DNA of 5,083 nucleotides from Azonexus sp. (GTDB taxonomy: Bacteria; Pseudomonadota; Gammaproteobacteria; Burkholderiales; Rhodocyclaceae), in the NCBI GenBank assembly GCA_031285115.1, contig JAITWU010000073.1, positions 1 to 5,083 on the forward strand, given 5' to 3'. Shown piece by piece: positions 1 through 4,998 of the stretch. Numbering within the stretch: position 1 is the first letter of the stretch; every line of letters starts with the position of its first letter. Under the pieces are notes generated by a model that did not search any database, was not told where the DNA came from, and saw nothing but the letters and a program-made list of their open reading frames with translations. The position numbers were made by a program, and so were the translations under genes.

Positions 1-105
1 ACAATCGCCTGAATCGACATGGCCGACAGCGTCCGATACTCCCCTCTCCCTTGATGGGAGAGGGGAGTATCGGACGCTGTCGGCCATGTCGATTCAGGCG
101 ATTGT
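1..105. repeat. Perfect inverted repeat, 50-bp arms, 5-base loop
   Basis: Bases 1-50 are the exact reverse complement of 56-105, with loop TTGAT at 51-55 and no mismatch in the visible part. The inner 13 bp of each arm (38-50 and 56-68) is a C/T-rich to G/A-rich palindrome resembling common intergenic repeat elements. The outer 37 bp (1-37 and 69-105) has no such bias. The left arm starts at window base 1, so the true length is unknown: base 106 is C, and whether a G precedes base 1 cannot be seen. Two readings fit: a genuine large palindrome downstream of an unseen upstream gene (perhaps fliD, by the usual fliD-fliS order), or a fold-back artefact at a contig end nucleated on the short inner palindrome. 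No convincing protein is encoded here. Confidence 0.95.
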
Positions 106-123
106 CATTCATGCGATTACCCG

Positions 124-150
124 CCTCTCTCAAGGGAGAGAGGGGTTTTT
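124..150 (+). terminator. Terminator-like hairpin upstream of fliS
   Basis: An 8-bp perfect stem (124-131 with 136-143) closes on the four-base loop AAGG. It is followed by GG and a run of five T at 146-150, the layout of a Rho-independent terminator on the plus strand. It would end transcription from a gene to the left, presumably fliD, although that gene is not in the window. The stem is made of the same CTCTC/GAGAG type of sequence as the centre of the palindrome at 38-68, so it may instead be another copy of a dispersed intergenic repeat. If it terminates efficiently, fliS would need a promoter within 151-202, where I recognise none; partial read-through is also possible. Confidence 0.5.
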
Positions 151-202
151 GTGAGCGAAAACTGGTAAGCTCCACCCAGCCAAACGCCACTAGGAAATAT
201 TC

Positions 203-601
203 ATGGGTTTTGCTCCCAATCCGATCCAGTCTTACCAAAATGTCGGTTTTGAAGCCGATATTCGCGGTTCCGACCCGCACCGGCTGATCGTGCTGCTTTT
301 TGACGGCGCGCTGTCAGCGCTCGACAAGGCCGAAGCCGGGATTGCCAGTAAAAATATCGAAGCCCGGCACAATGCCCTGATCCGCGCCACCGAACTCATC
401 GTCGACGGCCTCTCGGCCAGCCTCAATGACGAAGGCGGTGGCGAAGTGGCGGCCAATCTCAGGGCGCTGTATGACTACATGGCTTCACGGCTGACCTACG
501 CCAATTTTCATAGCGACATCGGCGCCGTCCGCGAAGTACGGGGACTGCTGACCGAAATCAGCGATGCCTGGAAAGAAATTGCCCCAAAAAACCAGCCCTA
601 G
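203..601 (+). CDS. fliS: Flagellar export chaperone FliS
   Basis: This 132-residue protein has the usual FliS length. FliS binds the C-terminal helix of newly made flagellin in the cytoplasm, prevents premature polymerisation and delivers it to the export gate. The family signature lies near the N terminus: Y11, then D24-P25-H26-R27-L28-I29 leading into L31-L32-F33-D34-G35-A36-L37, the first helix of the four-helix bundle. Further helices cover about 52-75, 82-102 and 106-126, ending at W123. ATG 203 is chosen because AGGAA at 192-196 sits six bases upstream and the family start is preserved. It is the first gene of a run of overlapping flagellar genes: its last 38 bases overlap the next gene. 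fliD, the usual left neighbour, would lie outside the window. The assignment is secure from sequence alone. Confidence 0.96.
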   Translation: MGFAPNPIQSYQNVGFEADIRGSDPHRLIVLLFDGALSALDKAEAGIASKNIEARHNALIRATELIVDGLSASLNDEGGGEVAANLRALYDYMASRLTYANFHSDIGAVREVRGLLTEISDAWKEIAPKNQP

Positions 602-896
602 CAGCACCTGGCGCAGCAGGCTCAACAACCTCAAAAAGCGCCTCGACGAAATCGACGCCGCCATGCTGGCTGGCGAGTGGGAGCGTCTTGCCCCCCTGGC
701 CGCCGCCGCCGACCACAGCATGGAGGATTTGCTGGCGCACCCCGGCCACCCGGTCGCGGCTGATGGCAACGCGCTGCGGCAAACGCTCGACCTCGCCAAT
801 GCCTTGCAAACCCGCGCCGCCGAGCGGCGTCAGCAGATACTGCCGCTGCTTCAGGCGTGGCATAGCAAGGTGGCGCCAGAAAAACCGGCATCATGA
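564..896 (+). CDS. fliT: FliT-like flagellar export chaperone
   Basis: A 110-residue, mostly helical, soluble protein with no signal peptide or membrane segment. Residues 17-45 resemble the first helix of FliT-type chaperones (repeated L/I spacing followed by G-E-W-E-R-L at 37-42), and residues 70-103 form a second long amphipathic helix. In enterobacteria FliT escorts the cap protein FliD and can restrain the master regulator FlhDC; only the chaperone role is reasonably carried over here, because the nearby regulators are of FlrBC type. The position directly after fliS is the classic one. The start is uncertain: ATG 564 lies 38 bases inside fliS with no good ribosome-binding site, and ATG 663 (residue 34) would cut into the first helix. 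The end overlaps the next gene by ATGA at 893-896. Family sequences are weakly conserved, so the call rests partly on position. Confidence 0.74.
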   Translation: MPGKKLPQKTSPSSTWRSRLNNLKKRLDEIDAAMLAGEWERLAPLAAAADHSMEDLLAHPGHPVAADGNALRQTLDLANALQTRAAERRQQILPLLQAWHSKVAPEKPAS

Positions 897-2011
897 TCCC
901 GCCCGACCTCGCCAGTAATCTGCGCGGGGTATTGCCGCCAGCGCCACAACAGCAGGATGCCGCAGCGCCGGTCATTTCGGCGCAAAGAATCGCCGACGCG
1001 CTGTCCAACCTCATGCCCGGTCAGCGGATCATGGCCGAAATCCAGGCCATGCTGCCGAACGGCGCTTTCCGCGCTATGGTCGCCCAGCGCGAAGTGACGC
1101 TGGCCCTGCCCTTCGCGGCCAAGGCGGGCGACAGTCTGGAACTGGAAGTGCTCGAAAGCGACGGCAAGCTGACCCTGGCTTTCGTCGCCAATCGCACGAC
1201 CGGCCAGCAGGCCGCCAGCGGGCAGGCCGGGCAATCGGCGCCAGCCACCTTGAGCCAGACAGGCCGCCTCATCGGCGGCCTGATCGGCCGCGCCGACGAC
1301 GCCGCCGCCCGCGCCGCGCCCGCGCCGTTGAACGGCAACCAGCCGCTGTTGAAAGGTTTTCCCGACGCGACCCAATTGGCCCCCGTGCTCAAAGAGGCAT
1401 TGAGCCAGAGCGGTGTTTTTTACGAAGCGCATCAGGCGCGCTGGGTTGCCGGTCAATTGCCGACGGACGCCCTGCGTCAGGAGCCGCAGGGCAAACTGCC
1501 GCCCGCCATGCAACCCGCTGCGCAGCCGGATACGGCAATGGCGACGACCAGCGCCGCCCGCAATGAACCGGCAGCCATGACACAACAAGGCGCGGCGGCG
1601 CAGCAGACGCTGACGCAGCAAGGCAACGCCATCCCGCGCGAATTGACGCCCATCGTCCAGCAACAGCTCGACGCGCTGGCAACGCAGAATTACGCTTGGC
1701 AGGGCCAAGTCTGGCAAGGCCAGAAAATGTGGTGGGAGATTTCCGAAGAACCCGAACAAACCAGCCGCGATGGCGATGAAAGCGAGCGCCGCTGGCAAAC
1801 CCGCCTCAAGCTCGATCTGCCCGCCCTGGGCGGCATCGAGGCCCGCTTGCGCTTGCAGGCGGGGGGCCGGGTCGATATTCAGATCATCACCGCGAGCGGC
1901 GACAGCGAGCAGCGCCTCGCCGATCAACTGTCTGGTCTGCGCGACCAGTTTGCCGCCGCCGGTCTCGATCTGACCCGGTTACAGGTGCAACATGGCGAAG
2001 ACCTCGACTGA
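893..2011 (+). CDS. fliK: FliK-like flagellar hook-length control protein
   Basis: A 372-residue protein; Salmonella FliK is about 405. FliK is a secreted molecular ruler that measures the growing hook and then contacts the C-terminal domain of FlhB to switch export to filament proteins. Visible parts: a beta-rich N-terminal region (about 40-100); a helical segment at 160-198 containing S-G-V-F-Y-E-A-H followed by W184-V-A-G-Q and E-P-Q, a block I associate with FliK-type proteins; a Q/A/P-rich linker at about 200-250; and a C-terminal Flg_hook-like domain at about 250-366 with tryptophans W269, W274, W280 and W281 and the L-x-L-P-x-L-G-G-I-E-A-R-L stretch at 306-319. The start ATG 893 overlaps the previous stop as ATGA, implying translational coupling. 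The end overlaps the FlhB-like gene by 20 bases, which fits a functional pairing. It could be a second FliK paralogue if a longer fliK exists elsewhere. Confidence 0.85.
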   Translation: MIPPDLASNLRGVLPPAPQQQDAAAPVISAQRIADALSNLMPGQRIMAEIQAMLPNGAFRAMVAQREVTLALPFAAKAGDSLELEVLESDGKLTLAFVANRTTGQQAASGQAGQSAPATLSQTGRLIGGLIGRADDAAARAAPAPLNGNQPLLKGFPDATQLAPVLKEALSQSGVFYEAHQARWVAGQLPTDALRQEPQGKLPPAMQPAAQPDTAMATTSAARNEPAAMTQQGAAAQQTLTQQGNAIPRELTPIVQQQLDALATQNYAWQGQVWQGQKMWWEISEEPEQTSRDGDESERRWQTRLKLDLPALGGIEARLRLQAGGRVDIQIITASGDSEQRLADQLSGLRDQFAAAGLDLTRLQVQHGEDLD

Positions 2012-2285
2012 TTCGGCCCGCGAAGCCATCGCCCTGGCCTACCGGCAAACCGATGCCGCGCCGCGCGTCGTGGCCCGTGGCAAGGGCCTGATCGCCGAGC
2101 AAATCATCGAACGCGCCCGCGAACACGGCGTTTATGTGCATGAGTCGCCGGAACTGGTCGCCCTGCTGACTCAGGTGGACATCGACGAACACATCCCGCC
2201 GCAGCTTTACATGGCTGTCGCCGAACTGCTGGCCTGGCTCTACCGCATCGAACACGGCGGCGCTGCGCCAGCGCCGCCAATCTGA
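1992..2285 (+). CDS. Stand-alone FlhB C-terminal-domain protein (export switch family)
   Basis: A 97-residue protein matching only the cytoplasmic, post-cleavage part of FlhB/YscU-type export switch proteins. Recognisable family blocks are A12-I-A-L-A-Y17, A23-P-R-V-V-A-R-G30, the helix around I34-R42, H45-G-V-Y-V at 45-49, E51-S-P-E-L55, and I64-D-E-H-I-P-P-Q-L-Y-M-A-V-A-E-L-L-A at 64-81. There are no transmembrane helices, and the NPTH self-cleavage motif that would precede residue 11 is replaced by D7-S-A-R10. Such short paralogues (FhlB/YlqH type) are known; in full-length FlhB this domain is what FliK contacts. ATG 1992 is preceded by AGGTG at 1983-1987 and lies inside the end of the fliK-like gene, so the two are probably made together. 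A role in tuning the specificity switch is inference. The canonical flhB should be elsewhere in the genome. Confidence 0.9.
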   Translation: MAKTSTDSAREAIALAYRQTDAAPRVVARGKGLIAEQIIERAREHGVYVHESPELVALLTQVDIDEHIPPQLYMAVAELLAWLYRIEHGGAAPAPPI

Positions 2286-2310
2286 AGGCACAGCAAAAAG
2301 CAGCCGATCA
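2283..2310 (+). promoter_or_regulatory. Candidate FliA (sigma-28) promoter for ycgR
   Basis: GCCGATCA at 2303-2310 matches seven of eight bases of the sigma-28 -10 element GCCGATAA. TGAAGGCA at 2283-2290 is a partial match to the -35 element TAAAGTTT, with a 12-base gap where 11 is usual. Transcription would start near 2316-2318, about 36-38 bases before ATG 2354. The site overlaps the stop codon of the FlhB-like gene. In E. coli ycgR is a FliA-dependent late gene, so the position makes biological sense. The weak -35 and the one-base spacing difference keep this tentative. Confidence 0.42.
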
Positions 2311-2353
2311 TTTATGATGCTCGGGTTATTTCTTGCGAGCACCCGATCCTGCC

Positions 2354-3136
2354 ATGACTGAAGCGCCTTCGACATCCGAATTCGAGATTGATCATCCCGA
2401 CATATTCGCTCAGTTCCGCCTCACCAACCGGCAGGAAATCCTTTTTTACCTGAATCTGCTGGTGCAGCGCCGGGCGCTCCTCAGTGCGCATGTCAATGGC
2501 GGCCGCCACTTTTTTCTGACTTCGATCATTGCGGTCAACACCATGACCGGCGAGATTTTTCTCGATCCGCCGAATATCGAAGAAAGCTATGCCGAGGCGA
2601 TCACCGCCCGGCAGACGACTTTGCTGACCACGCTCGACCGGGTCAAGATCCAGCTCCGTCTCGGCGTCTTTTCGCCGACCACTTGTGATGGTCAGGAGGC
2701 CCTCGCGGCGGCGCTGCCAACTGAATTGCTGCGTCTGCAACGGCGCGAATTTTTCCGCCTCGAACCGCCGGTCACGGCGCCAATCATCTGTCAGGTGGCG
2801 GCGACCACTCCGGAAAACCCGTTGCAAGTCCTCGACCTGCATTTGTCCGACATCAGCGTCGGCGGACTCTGTCTGGTTGCCAAGCCGGAGATGGCCGCCC
2901 TTTTTCCGCGCGATGCGCTGTTTCAGCATTGCCGGCTGGAATTTCCCGATGAAGGCGTGATCCGGGTCAATCTGCGGGTACACAAGGCGGTCAACTTCTC
3001 GACCCACGAAGGTCATCACACCCTGCGCGTCGGTTGCGAATTCGTCGATTTACCAGCCACCGCAATGGCTTTCATTCAACGCTATATCACCCGCATCGAA
3101 CGCGAACGCAAGGCGCGGGGCTGGGGTTTATCCTGA
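2354..3136 (+). CDS. ycgR: YcgR-type flagellar brake protein, PilZ domain, c-di-GMP binding
   Basis: A 260-residue cytoplasmic protein with the two-domain YcgR layout; E. coli YcgR is 244. The N-terminal YcgR domain (about 15-120) is a beta-barrel. The C-terminal PilZ domain (about 128-248) carries both c-di-GMP-binding motifs intact: RxxxR at R131-E-F-F-R135 and D/NxSxxG at D166-I-S168-V-G-G171. When loaded with c-di-GMP, YcgR docks on the flagellar motor/stator and slows or biases rotation. ATG 2354 is preferred over the in-frame TTG 2333, which would add seven residues without a better ribosome-binding site; neither start has a strong Shine-Dalgarno sequence. The gene lies 68 bases after the FlhB-like gene behind a candidate sigma-28 promoter, and faces fliE. 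Intact motifs argue for a working c-di-GMP receptor rather than a degenerate PilZ. Confidence 0.93.
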   Translation: MTEAPSTSEFEIDHPDIFAQFRLTNRQEILFYLNLLVQRRALLSAHVNGGRHFFLTSIIAVNTMTGEIFLDPPNIEESYAEAITARQTTLLTTLDRVKIQLRLGVFSPTTCDGQEALAAALPTELLRLQRREFFRLEPPVTAPIICQVAATTPENPLQVLDLHLSDISVGGLCLVAKPEMAALFPRDALFQHCRLEFPDEGVIRVNLRVHKAVNFSTHEGHHTLRVGCEFVDLPATAMAFIQRYITRIERERKARGWGLS

Positions 3137-3175
3137 AGCACCCTGCGATTTTCAGGTCAGGCGCCATCAACAACC

Positions 3176-3200
3176 GTTTGATCTGGAGACGGAATCAAAC
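3176..3200. repeat. Small inverted repeat between convergent ycgR and fliE
   Basis: GTTTGAT at 3176-3182 pairs with ATCAAAC at 3194-3200 around an 11-base loop, spanning the fliE stop codon. It lies where the two convergent transcription units meet and could contribute to ending transcription in either direction. The stem is only 7 bp, rich in A/T, and has no following T-run on either strand, so it is not a standard terminator and could be chance. I see no better terminator in the convergent gap 3137-3194. Confidence 0.25.
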
Positions 3201-3515
3201 CTGCATGTTCATCATGTCCTGATAAGCCGTGACCAGCTTGTTGCGGACTTGAACCATTTCCTGAAAAGAGATGCTGGCCGTTTGCAGGGCGATCATCACC
3301 TCATGCAGGCTTTGCGAGGTGTCGCCAGCGGCGAGTTTTTCACCCATCTGGGTGGCCTCCTGCTGCACGGTATTGACGCTGTCGATGGAGTTTTTCAGCA
3401 CTGCGGCAAAATCGACGCCGCCAGTCGTGGCGGGCGTTTCCGTCGTTTTTCCGGAAGCCTGGGCGGCGGTGCTGCGCAACGCGCTCAACATGCTTTCGAT
3501 GCCTTGAGTATCCAT
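3195..3515 (-). CDS. fliE: Flagellar hook-basal body protein FliE
   Basis: A 106-residue protein of normal FliE length. FliE is exported early through the flagellar type III apparatus and sits between the FliF MS ring and the proximal rod, giving the rod its anchor. The N-terminal half is low-complexity and polar (T/A/S at 15-32). The conserved C-terminal half includes V34-D-F-A-A-V-L-K41, then L70-H-E-V-M-I-A-L-Q at 70-78 and V89-R-N-K-L-V-T-A-Y-Q-D-M-M at 89-101, the helical family signature. The start is well supported: AGGAG (complement of 3523-3527) lies seven bases upstream of the ATG. The gene follows flrC after a 50-base gap that holds a near-consensus sigma-54 promoter. Unlike the common flrBC-fliEFGHIJ order, fliF does not follow; the next gene is ycgR on the opposite strand. 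Confidence 0.96.
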   Translation of the reverse strand: MDTQGIESMLSALRSTAAQASGKTTETPATTGGVDFAAVLKNSIDSVNTVQQEATQMGEKLAAGDTSQSLHEVMIALQTASISFQEMVQVRNKLVTAYQDMMNMQV

Positions 3516-3522
3516 TTATCTG

Positions 3523-3527
3523 CTCCT
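3523..3527 (-). promoter_or_regulatory. Ribosome-binding site of fliE
   Basis: On the minus strand AGGAG is followed by seven bases and the fliE ATG at 3515-3513. It fixes the fliE start and lies within the short leader expected from the sigma-54 promoter at 3562-3547. Confidence 0.85.
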
Positions 3528-3546
3528 GAATCCTTGGCTATTATCT

Positions 3547-3562
3547 AGCAATTTTCAGGCCA
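3547..3562 (-). promoter_or_regulatory. Sigma-54 (RpoN) -24/-12 promoter of fliE
   Basis: Read on the minus strand the site is TGGCCTG, four A, then TTGCT. The sigma-54 consensus is TGGCACG-N4-TTGCW, so the invariant GG and GC are present at the exact required spacing and 10 of 12 specified bases match. Transcription would begin near 3536, leaving a leader of about 20 bases that contains the fliE ribosome-binding site. The site begins four bases after the flrC stop codon. The gene next door encodes a sigma-54 activator of flagellar type, which strongly suggests FlrC acts here. I did not identify an activator-binding sequence. Confidence 0.8.
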
Positions 3563-3565
3563 AAA

Positions 3566-4915
3566 TCAGCCGTTGAAATACCCTTCGTCCCGATACTGCT
3601 GCAATTTGTAGCGCAAGGTCCGTTCAGAAATGCCCAGACGCTCGATCGCCGCTTTGCGCGAGCCGCCGACTTCAGAGAGGGTGCGCAGGATGTGTTCGCG
3701 CTCCAAGTCTTTCATGTTATCGGCTTTTTTGGCCGGTTCCGTTTTGTCCGGCTCCGGCGCGTCATCCGCCGCGCTCACGGCGCGCGCGGGCAGATGCAGG
3801 TGTTCCGGCGTGATTGCGCTGCCGGTCGAGAGAATCAGCGCCCTCTGGATGAGATTTTCCAGTTCGCGGACATTGCCCGGCCAGTGGTAGGCCGTCAGCG
3901 CCGCTTCGGCGGCAGGCGACAGCGTGACGCCGGGGCGGCCCAGACGCCCGCCGTGGTCGACGACGAAATGGCGGGCGATGGCGGCAATATCCTGCGGCCG
4001 CTCGCGCAGCGCCGGGATGGCGACCGGGAAGACGTTGAGGCGATAGTACAAATCTTCACGGAAAACGCCTTTTTTGACGGCTTCCGCCATGTCGCGGTTG
4101 GAGGTGGCGATGATGCGGATATTGAGCGGCACCGGCTTTTTGCCGCCGACGCGCTCGACTTCGCGCTCCTGCAAGACGCGCAGCAGCTTGGCTTGCAGAC
4201 CGGCGGGCATTTCGGTCACTTCATCGAGCAACAGCGTGCCGTTCTGGGCCTGCTCGAACTTGCCCGCCTGCGCTTGCTGGGCGCCGGTGAATGCGCCTTT
4301 TTCGTAGCCGAACAAAGTGGCTTCGAGGAGGCTGTCAGGAATGGCGGCGCAGTTGATGGCGACGAACGGCCCATCGCGCCGCGCCGAATGGCGGTGGATG
4401 TAACGCGCCACGACTTCCTTGCCGACGCCGGATTCGCCGGTCAAAAGCACTGTCGCATCGGTCTGGGCGACGCGCCCGGCAATGGCGAACAGGTCGCGGC
4501 TGGCGGGGTCGAGGGCGATCACGCCAGCGCCTGCGCTGACCTCGGCGGGCAGCTCGAATTTGTTGATGTGGGCGAGCAGCGCCGCCGGTTCAAAGGGCTT
4601 CAACAAAAAATCGCAAGCGCCGGAGCGCATGGCGTCGACGGCCTTGTCGACCTCGGCATAGGCCGTCATCAGCACCACCGGCAGGTGCGGCAGGCGGTGG
4701 CGGATTTCTTTGAGCAGGGCGATGCCGTCCATCGGCATCATCCGCACGTCGCTGACGACGATGGAAAACGCCTGTTCCGCGAGCGCCTGCAAAGCCGCCG
4801 CGCCGCCATCGACGGCGACGTAAGCGCGTCCGGCGAGTTCGAGCGTATCGCCAATCGCTTCGCGCAGACTGGCGTCGTCTTCGACGACGAGAATGGGCAG
4901 TTGGTGTTCAGCCAT
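3566..4915 (-). CDS. flrC: Sigma-54-dependent flagellar response regulator FlrC/FleR
   Basis: A 449-residue NtrC-family activator that, once phosphorylated by its kinase, opens sigma-54 promoters of basal-body and hook genes. The receiver domain (about 7-118) has acidic residues E12-D13-D14, phospho-acceptor D56, T84 and K106. The AAA+ domain (about 133-362) has Walker A G160-E-S-G-V-G-K166-E, the sigma-54-contacting G207-A-F-T-G-A212 loop, and Walker B L228-L-L-D231-E232. The R-E-D-L-Y-Y-R-L block is at 286-293 and W-P-G-N-V-R at 345-350. A polar, charged linker at about 381-400 leads to a Fis-type helix-turn-helix (about 402-443). All catalytic motifs are intact and the length is normal. 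The start ATG at 4915 has GGAA ten bases upstream. It follows the kinase gene after 83 bases and precedes fliE, the flrB-flrC-fliE order known from Vibrio and Pseudomonas (fleS-fleR). FleR is an equivalent name. Confidence 0.95.
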   Translation of the reverse strand: MAEHQLPILVVEDDASLREAIGDTLELAGRAYVAVDGGAAALQALAEQAFSIVVSDVRMMPMDGIALLKEIRHRLPHLPVVLMTAYAEVDKAVDAMRSGACDFLLKPFEPAALLAHINKFELPAEVSAGAGVIALDPASRDLFAIAGRVAQTDATVLLTGESGVGKEVVARYIHRHSARRDGPFVAINCAAIPDSLLEATLFGYEKGAFTGAQQAQAGKFEQAQNGTLLLDEVTEMPAGLQAKLLRVLQEREVERVGGKKPVPLNIRIIATSNRDMAEAVKKGVFREDLYYRLNVFPVAIPALRERPQDIAAIARHFVVDHGGRLGRPGVTLSPAAEAALTAYHWPGNVRELENLIQRALILSTGSAITPEHLHLPARAVSAADDAPEPDKTEPAKKADNMKDLEREHILRTLSEVGGSRKAAIERLGISERTLRYKLQQYRDEGYFNG

Positions 4916-4940
4916 GATGTCGGTATTCCAGTTTCAATTC

Positions 4941-4964
4941 AAAAGCCCCCGGCCCTTGAGGGGG
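4941..4964 (-). terminator. G/C-rich hairpin with T-run between flrB and flrC
   Basis: On the minus strand CCCCC (4964-4960) can pair with GGGGG (4950-4946) across a nine-base loop, followed by C and four T (4944-4941). This resembles a weak terminator or attenuator inside the flrB-flrC gap. The loop contains TCAAGGG, also seen in the hairpin at 124-150, so it may be a dispersed intergenic repeat. The stem is only 5 bp, and because flrB and flrC are expected to be co-transcribed, full termination is unlikely. Confidence 0.3.
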
Positions 4965-4998
4965 ACGATCGGGCGGAGGTGATTGATGCGTTTGCGCT

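Noticed and set aside
1..105. Insertion-sequence end or transposon terminal repeat
   Set aside because: There is no transposase, no target-site duplication can be tested at the window edge, and the two arms directly face each other with only a 5-base loop, leaving no room for a mobile element.
166..193. Possible sigma-28 promoter for fliS (TAAG, then GCCACTAG)
   Set aside because: The -10 matches only five of eight bases, and the start point would fall on or after the fliS ribosome-binding site at 192-196, leaving no usable leader.
51..287. Plus-strand 78-codon open frame running through the palindrome into fliS
   Set aside because: It begins in the inverted repeat, crosses the hairpin at 124-150 and ends inside fliS in another frame; the composition is arginine-rich without any family resemblance.
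851..1927. Long minus-strand open frame of 358 codons opposite the fliK-like gene
   Set aside because: It is the antisense shadow of a GC-rich coding region; its translation is Arg/Gly/Leu-rich with no recognisable family, while the plus-strand frame has clear FliK features and fits the overlapping gene order.
2333..2353. Upstream TTG start for ycgR
   Set aside because: It adds seven residues with no better ribosome-binding site and would place the translation start within the stem region of the leader; ATG 2354 is simpler.
2312..3019. Minus-strand 235-codon open frame opposite ycgR
   Set aside because: It is antisense to a gene with both PilZ binding motifs intact and has no recognisable domain.
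3034..3222. Small plus-strand open frame overlapping the end of ycgR and the end of fliE
   Set aside because: It is out of frame with both certain genes, has no ribosome-binding site and no recognisable protein features.
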